Assembly: GCA_020853815.1 (NCBI GenBank)
Contig: JADYYE010000078.1
Location: 1 to 59,331, forward strand
Direction: 5' to 3'
From: Phycisphaerales bacterium
GTDB lineage: Bacteria; Planctomycetota; Phycisphaerae; Phycisphaerales; UBA1924
Length of the DNA: 59,331 bases
Shown here: one piece after another, positions 17,984 through 24,983 of the stretch
How the letters are laid out: every line of letters begins with the position of its first letter
How positions within the stretch are numbered: the stretch's first letter is position 1
Made by a program: the position numbers and the translations under genes
The notes under the pieces: generated by a model
Database searches by the model: none
Seen by the model: only the letters and a program-made list of their open reading frames with translations
Told to the model about the DNA's origin: nothing

Positions 17984-18016
17984 GTCGCCGGGGTCTGATC
18001 GGCAGGAGGGGGGTCT

Positions 18017-18069
18017 GGCTCCACAGATTTTCGGACTAGGCCCTGTGCTGATGGTGAAACTGTGGAGCC
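18017..18069. promoter_or_regulatory. 10-bp inverted repeat between ccoNO and the Rrf2 gene
   Basis: GGCTCCACAG (18017-18026) and CTGTGGAGCC (18060-18069) are perfect reverse complements with a 33-base spacer. They lie between the two divergent promoters, so they may be a site for a shared regulator. No known consensus was matched. Confidence 0.4.
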
Positions 18070-18075
18070 TATCTC

Positions 18076-18113
18076 TTGACATGCCGATCAACAATTGGTA
18101 GGCTTTCAATTGT
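18076..18113 (+). promoter_or_regulatory. Rrf2-gene promoter with overlapping palindromic operator
   Basis: TTGACA (18076-18081), 17 bases, then TAGGCT (18099-18104) make a good promoter, with a start near 18111 and the ATG at 18133. ACAATTG (18091-18097) and CAATTGT (18107-18113) form a perfect inverted repeat around the -10 box. An overlap of this kind fits autorepression by the encoded regulator; the binding is inferred. Confidence 0.6.
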
Positions 18114-18132
18114 TCCCCGGGGAGTTTGTTTT

Positions 18133-18591
18133 ATGCTGAGTCAAGGTGTCGGATACGCGGTCACGGCACTCGGGTACATCGCGGCGGCGGGCGGTAAACC
18201 CGTGCTGGTGCGAGAGATCGCAGAGTCGGGCGATATTCCCGCGCCGTACCTGGCCAAGATCATCAACGCCCTTTCGAAGCGCGGAATTGTTTTGACCCAG
18301 CGAGGCGTGGGCGGCGGCGTAACTCTTGCAAGGCCCGCGACCGAGATCAATTTGTTTGATCTTTGTGCGGCCTTGGATGATCCGGTTGTCCATCCCATGT
18401 GCATGCTCGGCAACGCCGAATGCTCGGACGACCGAGCCTGCCCGGCCCACAAGTTCTGGAGCGGGGCCCGCCAGAAGGTCTACGACTTCCTGCAGGCGAC
18501 CAGCGTCGCGGACATCGCGGCGTTTGAGTCACGCCGGCGGTGGTCGAAGGTGTCGGAAAAGGTCGCCGAGAGGCTGGCCGAGCGGAATTAG
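18133..18591 (+). CDS. Rrf2-family regulator with likely Fe-S cluster cysteines
   Basis: A 152-residue winged-helix regulator. Residues 1-65 hold the Rrf2 DNA-binding part (VREIAESGDIPAPYLAKIINALSKRGIV, then GVGGGVTLARP). Three cysteines, Cys90, Cys97 and Cys103, are spaced C-x6-C-x5-C, close to the cluster-binding loop of IscR, NsrR and RirA. It could therefore sense iron-sulfur state, nitric oxide or oxygen. The ATG at 18133 follows GGGGAG. The gene is divergent from the cbb3 oxidase run, has a palindrome over its own promoter and is followed by a strong terminator. Control of the oxidase is an inference from position. Confidence 0.88.
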   Translation: MLSQGVGYAVTALGYIAAAGGKPVLVREIAESGDIPAPYLAKIINALSKRGIVLTQRGVGGGVTLARPATEINLFDLCAALDDPVVHPMCMLGNAECSDDRACPAHKFWSGARQKVYDFLQATSVADIAAFESRRRWSKVSEKVAERLAERN

Positions 18592-18667
18592 ACATCGACG
18601 CGGCGGCTTGGTGAAGAAGAGGACCGGGCCGCGGCGGATGACGAACTTGAATCTCTCCTCTAAGTTG

Positions 18668-18705
18668 AGCCCGCCGTCGTGAATCACGGCGGGCTTTGCT
18701 TTTTG
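18668..18705 (+). terminator. Rho-independent terminator after the Rrf2 gene
   Basis: AGCCCGCCGT (18668-18677) and ACGGCGGGCT (18686-18695) form a perfect 10-bp stem with an 8-base loop, followed by TTTGCTTTTT. Confidence 0.85.
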
Positions 18706-18780
18706 AGTGGCCGAGTTTGTACCCGTCCTCAGCGTCCCGTGACCGCGCCCCGAGCGTGCTCGTGGCGTTTCGCGCCAGAG

Positions 18781-18786
18781 TAGTCT
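18781..18786 (+). promoter_or_regulatory. -10 hexamer for a leaderless small membrane-protein message
   Basis: TAGTCT ends six bases before the ATG at 18793. The start has no strong ribosome site; GGTGGA lies directly against it. No clear -35 was seen. Confidence 0.4.
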
Positions 18787-18792
18787 GGTGGA

Positions 18793-19146
18793 ATGAGCGA
18801 TCCCAGGGGTGAACAAACGAGGGGGACGGCGGAGCCGGCGATCAAGGGTGTGCCCGCGGCGTGGACGCCCTTGGCGTGGGGCGTGGCGCTGCCGTGCGCG
18901 GTGTGCGCGATCGGCGCGTGGATCGCGGGGACGAACAAGGGCGCGGCGGGGTGGTTCCTGTTGCTCTGGCCGATCGCGGCGATCGGCGGCATGGCGATGG
19001 GGTGCGTGGCCCTGATGCAGCGTCTGGCGCGGAGCAGGATGGCGAACACGCCGATGTTCCTGCTGACGGCGCTGTTCGGTGTGCTGTGCCTGGCGATCCA
19101 GGGGGCGATGGCGCTGTGGCTGGGCGGCGTGGTGAGGGGGAAGTGA
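18793..19146 (+). CDS. Small membrane protein of unknown function
   Basis: I do not recognise a family. The 117-residue product has a polar N-terminus of about 22 residues, then three hydrophobic stretches: about 26-46 (TPLAWGVALPCAVCAIGAWIA), 50-74 (GAAGWFLLLWPIAAIGGMAMGCVAL) and 87-111 (PMFLLTALFGVLCLAIQGAMALWLG). The short loop between the last two, QRLARSRMAN, is basic, so it probably faces the cytoplasm. It stands alone between the Rrf2 terminator and a convergent RAYT-type transposase gene. ATG at 18793 is preceded by a TAGTCT -10 element only six bases away. Confidence 0.6.
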   Translation: MSDPRGEQTRGTAEPAIKGVPAAWTPLAWGVALPCAVCAIGAWIAGTNKGAAGWFLLLWPIAAIGGMAMGCVALMQRLARSRMANTPMFLLTALFGVLCLAIQGAMALWLGGVVRGK

Positions 19147-19181
19147 GGAAGCGGGCGCGGAGAAGCGCGGATCGTCTTGCG

Positions 19182-19634
19182 TCAGTCCCACACATGCAGT
19201 TCGTCCCACTCGATGCCGTATTTGCGGAAGTACGCACGCATCTCATCCCTGAAGTCGGTGGACTGGTGGTGCTGTTTCTGGTTGGCGATGTAGGTGAGCA
19301 AGGCCTCCCTGCTTGATTCTCCGATCGAGAAGGCGAAATAGCCTTGCTGCCACGCGAAGTCGCTCATCGCCGCATCCTTGTCTTTCAGCCACTTCGACGA
19401 ATCCCGCTTGATGTTCAGCATGAGATCGGCGAGCGCGATGGTCTTGGCGAGGCTGACGAGCAGGTGGACGTGATCCGCGGTGCCATTCATGGCGAGCAGC
19501 GGCGAGTCCATGCGACGGCAGATGCCGCCGATGTAGGCGTAGAGCTCTGGCTCGATGGAGTCGGGAATGATCGCGGTGCGATGCTTCGTTGAGAACGCGA
19601 CGTGCACGAGGAGCTTGGTCAGCGTCGACGCCAT
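19182..19634 (-). CDS. REP-associated tyrosine transposase (IS200/IS605 TnpA-like, RAYT)
   Basis: A 150-residue Y1 HUH single-strand nuclease. The HUH motif is HVH at 55-57 (DHVHLLVSL) and the catalytic tyrosine is Tyr115 in YIANQKQHH, at the usual separation. Such proteins cut and join single-stranded DNA at hairpins. There is no second ORF (no TnpB) and no clear element ends, so it is more likely a single-copy RAYT that acts on REP hairpins than a mobile IS200. The sequence directly upstream of its start (19657-19902) is packed with small hairpins, as expected for a RAYT locus. A TACCGT -10 ends six bases before the ATG. Confidence 0.85.
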   Translation of the reverse strand: MASTLTKLLVHVAFSTKHRTAIIPDSIEPELYAYIGGICRRMDSPLLAMNGTADHVHLLVSLAKTIALADLMLNIKRDSSKWLKDKDAAMSDFAWQQGYFAFSIGESSREALLTYIANQKQHHQSTDFRDEMRAYFRKYGIEWDELHVWD

Positions 19635-19640
19635 GATGGT

Positions 19641-19646
19641 ACGGTA
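19641..19646 (-). promoter_or_regulatory. -10 hexamer for a leaderless RAYT message
   Basis: TACCGT on the minus strand ends six bases before the ATG at 19634, with no Shine-Dalgarno. The -35 position would fall inside the first REP-like hairpin (19657-19671), so hairpin-bound protein could affect transcription. Confidence 0.4.
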
Positions 19647-19656
19647 GCGGACACGG

Positions 19657-19902
19657 CAGCCCGAAGGGCTGGACGCCAGTAGCCGGTGGTCACGCGAGTC
19701 CGCGAGCGCGACCGCCGGAATGCGAGTCCGTCAGTCGCTCGACCCCGAAGGGGTCATCGTATCGCGCGTCGAAGCCCGGCACGAGCAGCCCTTCAGGCTG
19801 CGGCCGGAAAAGAAACGGAATGGGGCAGGCGCCGCTTTCCGGGGGTGTCGTCGCAAAGCCTCCTCCACACCCCGGCTACGAGCGATGGAGGCCTTCGGCC
19901 TC
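19657..19902. repeat. Array of REP-like hairpins next to the RAYT gene
   Basis: Perfect or near-perfect palindromes follow one another: CAGCCCGAAGGGCTG (19657-19671); CCGGTGGTC/GACCGCCGG (19683-19691 with 19710-19718, one G-T pair); GACCCCGAAGGGGTC (19741-19755); CAGCCCTTCAGGCTG (19786-19800); CCGGGGGTGT/ACACCCCGG (19839-19848 with 19867-19875, one bulge); GAGGCCTTCGGCCTC (19888-19902). The short loops GAA/TTC recur in both orientations. Together with the gap to 19999, this 365-base stretch has no convincing gene. Confidence 0.75.
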
Positions 19903-19999
19903 AAGATGCGGCAGGAGGATTGTTTAGCGTGTATGCGGGACCGGGGGACGACGGACGTGAGTGGCAAAGAAGCAGTCTCGATCGAGCTGGGTGCGAATC

Positions 20000-20422
20000 T
20001 CAGTACACACCAATCGCCAACGCGAGTCCGAGACTGGCGAGCGACTTGAGCGTTGCGGGACGGATATTGAACTCTGAGGTCTGCTCGCCTGCCGCACGCT
20101 CGATCGAGATTTCGACCGCGGGTCCGGGGAAGCGTGTGAACTTCTTGCGAGCCGCGATGGGCAAGCGGCGGACGTGCCGCACGATTTCCATGAGCGTTGC
20201 ATCGACGCTTGCGGTTGGCTTGAAACCGACGAGCAGATAGTCATGTCGGATGCGGGCACGACCCACAAGCGTGTCTCGCCGATCACTGATGACCGGTTCG
20301 AGCCCGAGTTGCTGGGAGAGAAGATCGGAATCGAAGCGCCCCCAGATGTGGAGCGATACTCCCAAGAAACCGGGCTCACGCTTTGCTCTTGCTCGTCGAG
20401 TTCGCTTCTCTCGAGCGGGCAT
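20000..20422 (-). CDS. Small protein of unknown function, possibly DUF4279-like
   Basis: A 140-residue soluble protein. After a basic N-terminus (REKRTRRARAKRE) comes VSLHIWGRFDSDLLSQQLGLEP, which looks like the opening of DUF4279 proteins (a beta strand, then a helix ending in LGL.P). The rest alternates strands and helices (HDYLLVGFK, VEISIERA) and ends in a hydrophobic helix. I cannot assign a function; the DUF4279 call is from memory of the pattern. It begins three bases after the stop of pdhC, so it is probably translated from the same message. DUF4279-like proteins also occur as immunity proteins, but no toxin is seen beside it. Confidence 0.55.
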   Translation of the reverse strand: MPAREKRTRRARAKREPGFLGVSLHIWGRFDSDLLSQQLGLEPVISDRRDTLVGRARIRHDYLLVGFKPTASVDATLMEIVRHVRRLPIAARKKFTRFPGPAVEISIERAAGEQTSEFNIRPATLKSLASLGLALAIGVY

Positions 20423-20425
20423 CGC

Positions 20426-21826
20426 TCACCCTCTCGCGGGGCCCATCAGCGTGTCGGGGTGTTCCTGCAGGAGCTTGACGATCTCCGCCAGGGCCAGGGC
20501 CGCGGTCGCGCCGTCGACGACGCGGTGATCGCAGGCGAGGCTGAGCGGCAGGAGGTTGCCGACGAAGAGCCCGCCGTGGCGGACGACCGGCGCGTGGCGC
20601 GCCCGCCCGACCGCGAGGATCGCGACCTCGGGATAGTTGATGATGGGCGTGGCGAATCGCCCGGCGTGGCTGCCCACGTTGCTGATCGTGAACGTCGAGC
20701 CCATGAGCTGCTCGCGCGGGATGGTGCGCGAGCGGGCTGCGGCGGCGACGGCGGTGATCTGCCGCCCGATCTCGAGCACGCCGAGCGCGTCGCAATCGCG
20801 GATGACCGGCACCATCAGGCCGCTGTCGGTGTCGGTCGCGATGCCGATGTGGACGGCGCGGTGCTGGATGATGAAGGCGTCGGCGTCCTTGTTGTCGGAC
20901 TCCTCCACGGTCGCGTTCATGGCACGGAACTCGGCGCGGGAGAGCACGCGGGCGACGGCCGAGGCGACGAAGGGGAGGAAGCTGAGCTTTTCGCCGCTGG
21001 CGGCGCCGAGCTTCTTGCGGAGCGAGTCGAGCGAGGAGACATCGGCCTCGTCCATAACGTTGAAATGGACGGCGCGGTTGACGGATTCGCGGAGGCGATT
21101 GGCGATGGTGCGACGCACGCCGCGGAAGGGAACGCGGACGGTGTCCTGGCCCGCGGGGAAGGACGGCGCTGGCTTGGGTGCGGGAGCGGCGGCGCGCGGC
21201 GCGGACGATGCGACGAAGGTCGGCGCAGGGCGAGCTGCGGGAGCCGGGGTCGGTGTGCGTGCGGCGGGCGCGGCCTTGGCGCCGGAGGCGGCGTTGCGAA
21301 CGTCCTTTTCGAGGACTCGCCCGCCGATGCCGGTGCCGGTCAGCGTGTCGATGTCGAGGCCGAGATCGCGCGCGAGGCGGCGCACGGCTGGGGTGGCGAG
21401 GGCCTTGCCCGGCGCGGCGGAGACGCCGGCGGCGGAGGCGGACATCTGGCCGACCACGGTGCCCGCGTCCTCGACGGGTTCGGCGTGTGCCGAGCCGTTG
21501 GACGAGGGTTCGGGTGCGGCGGGCTTGGGCGCGGCGACGACGGTTGGGGCGGCGGGGGCCGCGGTTCCGGCGCCTTCGTAGCTGACGAGGGGATTGCCGA
21601 CGTGGAGGATTTCGCCCTCCGTGCCGTGGAGTTCCTTGATCACGCCGGTGCGCGGCGAGGGGACTTCAACGAGTGCCTTGTCGGTCTCCATCTCGGCGAG
21701 GATGTCGTGCTCGTTGACCTTCTGGCCGACGGCGACGCGCCACTTGATGAGCTCGGCTTCGTGGACGCCCTCGCCCAGGTCGGGGAGGATGAAGATGTTG
21801 GGATCGGCGGATTTGTGGTGAGCCAT
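20426..21826 (-). CDS. pdhC: Dihydrolipoamide acetyltransferase (E2) of the pyruvate dehydrogenase complex
   Basis: A 466-residue E2 core enzyme that transfers acetyl groups from lipoamide to CoA. Residues 1-80 form one lipoyl domain with the lipoylated Lys50 in ETDKA. An Ala/Pro-rich linker leads to the E1/E3-binding domain near 135-170 (ATPAVRRLARDLG...GTGIGGRVLEKDV), a second Ala/Pro linker, and the catalytic domain with DHRVVDG near the C-terminus (active His and Asp). ATG at 21826 is followed in the same direction by a small unknown gene. pdhA and pdhB lie upstream in the same direction, but a terminator at 21984-22009 separates pdhB from this gene. A branched-chain E2 is possible; the E1 subunits look like pyruvate types. 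Confidence 0.9.
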   Translation of the reverse strand: MAHHKSADPNIFILPDLGEGVHEAELIKWRVAVGQKVNEHDILAEMETDKALVEVPSPRTGVIKELHGTEGEILHVGNPLVSYEGAGTAAPAAPTVVAAPKPAAPEPSSNGSAHAEPVEDAGTVVGQMSASAAGVSAAPGKALATPAVRRLARDLGLDIDTLTGTGIGGRVLEKDVRNAASGAKAAPAARTPTPAPAARPAPTFVASSAPRAAAPAPKPAPSFPAGQDTVRVPFRGVRRTIANRLRESVNRAVHFNVMDEADVSSLDSLRKKLGAASGEKLSFLPFVASAVARVLSRAEFRAMNATVEESDNKDADAFIIQHRAVHIGIATDTDSGLMVPVIRDCDALGVLEIGRQITAVAAAARSRTIPREQLMGSTFTISNVGSHAGRFATPIINYPEVAILAVGRARHAPVVRHGGLFVGNLLPLSLACDHRVVDGATAALALAEIVKLLQEHPDTLMGPARG

Positions 21827-21983
21827 GGCGAGGCCTCAACGGAGTGAATGGGAGCGAGCGACGCCCGCGGATCGCGGGAGTGAAGAATAGCGCCGGGGCG
21901 GGGGAGAGTGAACGCGGGGAGCGTGCGATCCCGATCCCTTTGCAGGAGTTCGTGAACAGTCCCATTGAAGTCGGGCAAGCAAG

Positions 21984-22009
21984 AAAAAGCCCCCGCATCA
22001 ACTCGGGGG
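21984..22009 (-). terminator. Terminator between pdhB and pdhC
   Basis: On the minus strand CCCCCG (22004-22009) and CGGGGG (21990-21995) pair around an 8-base loop, followed by CTTTTTC (T-run at 21984-21988). It lies 38 bases beyond the stop of pdhB. It could reduce read-through into pdhC. The rest of the 221-base gap shows no gene. Confidence 0.7.
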
Positions 22010-22047
22010 TTGTGGTCTTTTCGAGGTGCCTAATGCCCAGTGCCTTT

Positions 22048-23046
22048 TCAATACGCCATCGTCAGGCCGATCGTCTCCACGATCCGCTTGGCGTCGGGGA
22101 GGTAGTCCAATTCGAGCTTGTAGTAGGGCATGATCGTGTCGAAGCCCGCGACGCGCTGCACGGGCGCCTTGAGATACAGGAAGCAGTGCTCCTGGATCAG
22201 CGTCGTGAGCTCGCTGGCCATGCCGCAGGTCTTGGGCGCTTCCTGCACGACGACGCAGCGGCCGGTCTTCTGCACGGACTGGACGATCGTGTCGGTGTCG
22301 ATGGGCGAGATGGTGCGGAGGTCGATGAGCTCGACGGAGACATCGTCGGGGAGCTTGTCGAGGGCCTCAAGGCACTGGAAGACGTTGGCGCCCCAGGTGA
22401 TGACGGTGATGTCGCGGCCTTCCTGCACGGCCTTGGCCTGGCCGATCGGGATGGTGTAGTCGCCCTCGGGCACCTGCTCGCGATAGGAGCGATAGACGCG
22501 TTTGGGCTCAAAGAAGACGACGGGGTCGGGGTCGCGGATCGCGGAGAGGAGCAGGCCCTTGGCGTCGCTGGGCGTGCTGGGGCAGACGACTTTCAGGCCG
22601 GGCGTGTGGGCGTAGATCGCTTCGGGCGAGTCGGAGTGAAGCTCCGGCGCGTGGATGCCGCCGCCCCAGGGGACGCGGACGGTGAGCGGGATGGTGATCG
22701 CGCCGCGGGTGCGGGTGCGATAGCGGGCGGCGTGGTTGCAGAGCTGGTCGTAGGCGGGCCCGAGGAAGCCCTCGAACTGGATCTCGGGGATGGGGCGCAT
22801 GCCGGCCATGGCCAGGCCGATCGCGGTGCCCATGATGCCGGACTCGGCGAGGGGCGTGTCGGCGACACGGTCGGGGCCGAAGACCTTCTGCAGGCCGTCG
22901 GTGACGCGGAAGACGCCGCCGTTGAGGCCGACGTCCTCGCCCAAGAGGACGACGCGCGGGTCACGTTCGAGTTCCTGGTAGAGGGCCTCGTTGATGGCGT
23001 CGACGAGGGTGAGGCCTTTTTCGATCATCATCGGGGTACGGGGCAT
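22048..23046 (-). CDS. pdhB: Pyruvate dehydrogenase E1 component, beta subunit
   Basis: A 332-residue subunit that pairs with PdhA to decarboxylate pyruvate with thiamine diphosphate. It resembles Bacillus-type PdhB: GEDVGLNGGVFRVTDGL near 40, DTPLAESGIMG near 64-74, PEIQFEGF near 91, GGGIHAPELHSDS near 130 and the C-terminal part RVAGFDTIMP. ATG at 23046 is preceded by CCGGAG; the frame stays open to 23094 through CACATGGCACAT repeats, which I leave out. The brnA antitoxin gene ends 63 bases upstream of its start, so pdhA and pdhB are separated by a toxin-antitoxin pair. Confidence 0.93.
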   Translation of the reverse strand: MPRTPMMIEKGLTLVDAINEALYQELERDPRVVLLGEDVGLNGGVFRVTDGLQKVFGPDRVADTPLAESGIMGTAIGLAMAGMRPIPEIQFEGFLGPAYDQLCNHAARYRTRTRGAITIPLTVRVPWGGGIHAPELHSDSPEAIYAHTPGLKVVCPSTPSDAKGLLLSAIRDPDPVVFFEPKRVYRSYREQVPEGDYTIPIGQAKAVQEGRDITVITWGANVFQCLEALDKLPDDVSVELIDLRTISPIDTDTIVQSVQKTGRCVVVQEAPKTCGMASELTTLIQEHCFLYLKAPVQRVAGFDTIMPYYKLELDYLPDAKRIVETIGLTMAY

Positions 23047-23066
23047 GGAAGGCTCCGGGGCAAAGC

Positions 23067-23101
23067 CACATGGCACATTTTCACAGGGGCACATGGCACA
23101 T
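23067..23101. repeat. 12-bp direct repeat between brnA and pdhB
   Basis: CACATGGCACAT occurs at 23067-23078 and 23090-23101, a 23-base period, just upstream of the pdhB start. Confidence 0.5.
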
Positions 23102-23109
23102 AAGGCGGG

Positions 23110-23376
23110 TCATGGGGTGGTTCGGCGGCGGGACGATGGCTTTCTCCCGCGCCGGCTGGCCTCGGCGCGGAGCGCGTTGTTGACTTCCTGGCTGGAGCGG
23201 AAGACGCGGGCCACGTCGGGATCGAGGACGACCATGACGGTGTCGCGGAGCCGCTTGGCGTACTTGCCGCGGGTCGCCTTGGAAAAGTCGTACTCGGGCT
23301 TGATGTCGGCGCGAGCGGCGCGAGTCGAGGTCCGAGCGCTCGCCCGTTTACCGTTCGTCTTTGAGTTTCGTGGCAT
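23110..23376 (-). CDS. brnA: BrnA-like antitoxin
   Basis: An 88-residue antitoxin. A basic N-terminus (residues 1-25) leads to EYDFSKATRGKYAKRLRD and VMVVLDPDVARVFRSSQEVNNALRA, the ribbon-helix-helix part of BrnA proteins (usually YDFSKAVRGK... VLDPDVA..F.....VN.ALR). It should bind BrnT and repress its own promoter. ATG at 23376 lies inside the end of brnT, a 29-base overlap, in the normal toxin-first order of brnTA. A basic tail (RRGRKPSSRRRTTP) is longer than usual. The pair sits between pdhA and pdhB in the same direction. Confidence 0.8.
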   Translation of the reverse strand: MPRNSKTNGKRASARTSTRAARADIKPEYDFSKATRGKYAKRLRDTVMVVLDPDVARVFRSSQEVNNALRAEASRRGRKPSSRRRTTP

Positions 23377-23659
23377 AGTCAACACTCTCCCCGCGGGTTG
23401 CCCGGCGGGCACTGATGATTCTGATCCTCTCGCGGCGTTCGACGTGAACCACCGCGAGAAGGTTGGAGATTCTAGTGAGCCCGATCAGCACGAATCGATC
23501 CTCACCCGCGTCGTCAGCTCGGTCGAATGCGACCAGTTGGTTGGGGTCCTGAAACGCGGTGGCGGCCTCCTCGAACGAGACTCCGTGCTTGCCATAGTTG
23601 GCGATCGCCTTCGCGTTGCTCCACTCAAAGCCGTCGGGAAAATCGGGGCGGCGGGTCAT
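23348..23659 (-). CDS. brnT: BrnT-family ribonuclease toxin
   Basis: A 103-residue toxin of the BrnT family, whose members have a RelE-like fold and cleave RNA. Seen: FEWSNAKAIANYGKHGVSFEEAATAFQDP (residues 11-39) and a C-terminal LAVVHVERRERIRIISARRAT, both standard BrnT blocks; the Arg-rich RIRIISARRAT part contains the likely catalytic basic residues. Start ATG at 23659; pdhA ends 58 bases upstream. The unit overlaps brnA by 29 bases. Toxic activity and its natural trigger are inferred from the family only. Confidence 0.85.
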   Translation of the reverse strand: MTRRPDFPDGFEWSNAKAIANYGKHGVSFEEAATAFQDPNQLVAFDRADDAGEDRFVLIGLTRISNLLAVVHVERRERIRIISARRATRGESVDYATKLKDER

Positions 23660-23717
23660 GGTTCACATCATCGCCTCGGGCGCGAACCCGGGAGTGCAAG
23701 GCCGTACACGCTTGTGC

Positions 23718-24842
23718 TCACGTGCTCATGTTGGCTGAACCAAGACCGATCTGGCTCGGCTCCTGCGCCAGGCTCGCGGTCCGCATCGTTTTCTTCTGCG
23801 CCTCGAGGTTGGGCGTCAGGGTCGCGTAGGTGTAATCAAAGATGTCGTCGGTCGAGGGTTTGGCGATGCCCTCGGCGGTCTTGATGACCTCGGCGACGAT
23901 CGCGCGGGACTTCTCCTCGTGGGCCGCTTGCAGTTCGGCGTTCCAGAGGCCCTTGCCCTCAAGGTACTTGCGCAGACGGATGATGGGGTCCTTGGCCATC
24001 CACGCCTCGACCTCGTTGGGGTCGCGGTAGCGGCGCGCGTCGTCGGCGGTGGTGTGGTCGGCGAGGCGATAGGTGACGGCCTCGATGAACGACGGACCGC
24101 CGCCGGCGCGGGCACGCTCGATCGCGTCACGCGTGGCCTTGTAGACGGCGAAGAGGTCGTTGCCGTCGACCTGGATGGTCGGCATGCCGTACGCGATCGC
24201 CTTCTGGGCGACGGTCTCGGAGTTCATCTGATTTTCGCGCGGAACCGAGATCGCCCACTGATTGTTCTGGCAGTAGAAGACGCAGGGCACCTGGAGGGTC
24301 GATGCGAAGTTCATGGCCTCGTGGAAATCACCCTCGCTGGTCGCGCCATCGCCGAAGTAGGTGATCGCGACGCGGGCCTCTTTGCGGAGCTTGAACGCCC
24401 AGGCGATGCCGGTGGCGTGGAGCATCTGCGTGCCGATCGGGATCGAGAGCGGCGTCATGTTTACGCCCTCGGGGATCTGGTTGCCGCGCTCGTCGCCCAT
24501 CCAGTGCAGGAGGATGTAGTGCATGGGCAGCCCGTGAAGGAAGAGGGCGGCGTTCTCGCGGTAGCAGGGGACGAGGAAGTCGACGCCCTTCTTGGCGGCG
24601 AAGCCCGAGCCGATCGCGTTGGCCTCCTGTCCCTTGTTCTGCGGGTAGGTGCCCATGCGTCCCGAGCGTTGGAGCTTGAACGCGACCTCGTCCAGGGCAC
24701 GGCAGGTGATCATGAACTCGTAGAGGTATCGCACCTGCTCGTCGGTGAGCGTGTCCTTGGCGAGTTTCTCGTCCAGCACGCCGTTCTCGTCGAGGATCTG
24801 CAGGTGGTCGATCTGAGCGGTGTACACGGTCTTGATGGGCAT
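23718..24842 (-). CDS. pdhA: Pyruvate dehydrogenase E1 component, alpha subunit
   Basis: A 374-residue thiamine-diphosphate enzyme subunit. The cofactor motif runs from GDGATSEGDFHEAMNFA to NNQWAIS (about residues 168-202). The N-terminal LYEFMITCRALDEVAFKLQR, GNQIPEGVNM and the later ADHTTADDARRYR resemble Bacillus PdhA rather than BkdA. ATG at 24842 follows AGGAG. A promoter with a TAGCCT -10 lies about 50 bases upstream. It heads the pdhA-brnT-brnA-pdhB run; pdhC follows after a terminator. Substrate preference (pyruvate versus branched-chain 2-oxoacids) is judged from similarity remembered, not tested. Confidence 0.92.
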   Translation of the reverse strand: MPIKTVYTAQIDHLQILDENGVLDEKLAKDTLTDEQVRYLYEFMITCRALDEVAFKLQRSGRMGTYPQNKGQEANAIGSGFAAKKGVDFLVPCYRENAALFLHGLPMHYILLHWMGDERGNQIPEGVNMTPLSIPIGTQMLHATGIAWAFKLRKEARVAITYFGDGATSEGDFHEAMNFASTLQVPCVFYCQNNQWAISVPRENQMNSETVAQKAIAYGMPTIQVDGNDLFAVYKATRDAIERARAGGGPSFIEAVTYRLADHTTADDARRYRDPNEVEAWMAKDPIIRLRKYLEGKGLWNAELQAAHEEKSRAIVAEVIKTAEGIAKPSTDDIFDYTYATLTPNLEAQKKTMRTASLAQEPSQIGLGSANMST

Positions 24843-24895
24843 GTCGAACTCCTGCCCGCGACGGCGGGTGGGGTTTGGAAATCGTCGCTGATGGA

Positions 24896-24924
24896 AGGCT
24901 AGGCAGGCGCGCGGCGCGGGTCAG
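24896..24924 (-). promoter_or_regulatory. Candidate promoter of pdhA
   Basis: On the minus strand CTGACC (24919-24924), 17 bases, then TAGCCT (24896-24901). A start near 24889 gives a leader of about 47 bases that includes AGGAG. Confidence 0.5.
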
Positions 24925-24983
24925 GACGGGCGGGGTGATCGACCGATCCGGGCGGGATTCCGGCCCCGTCGGGGCGATTGCCG

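Noticed and set aside
18076..18090. FNR-like box TTGAC...ATCAA upstream of the Rrf2 gene
   Set aside because: The half-sites are six bases apart where FNR sites need four, and TTGACA is better explained as the -35 box.
23067..23101. Direct repeat as a target duplication of the brnTA insertion
   Set aside because: Both copies lie on the same side of the module; nothing matching was seen at 23660-23717.
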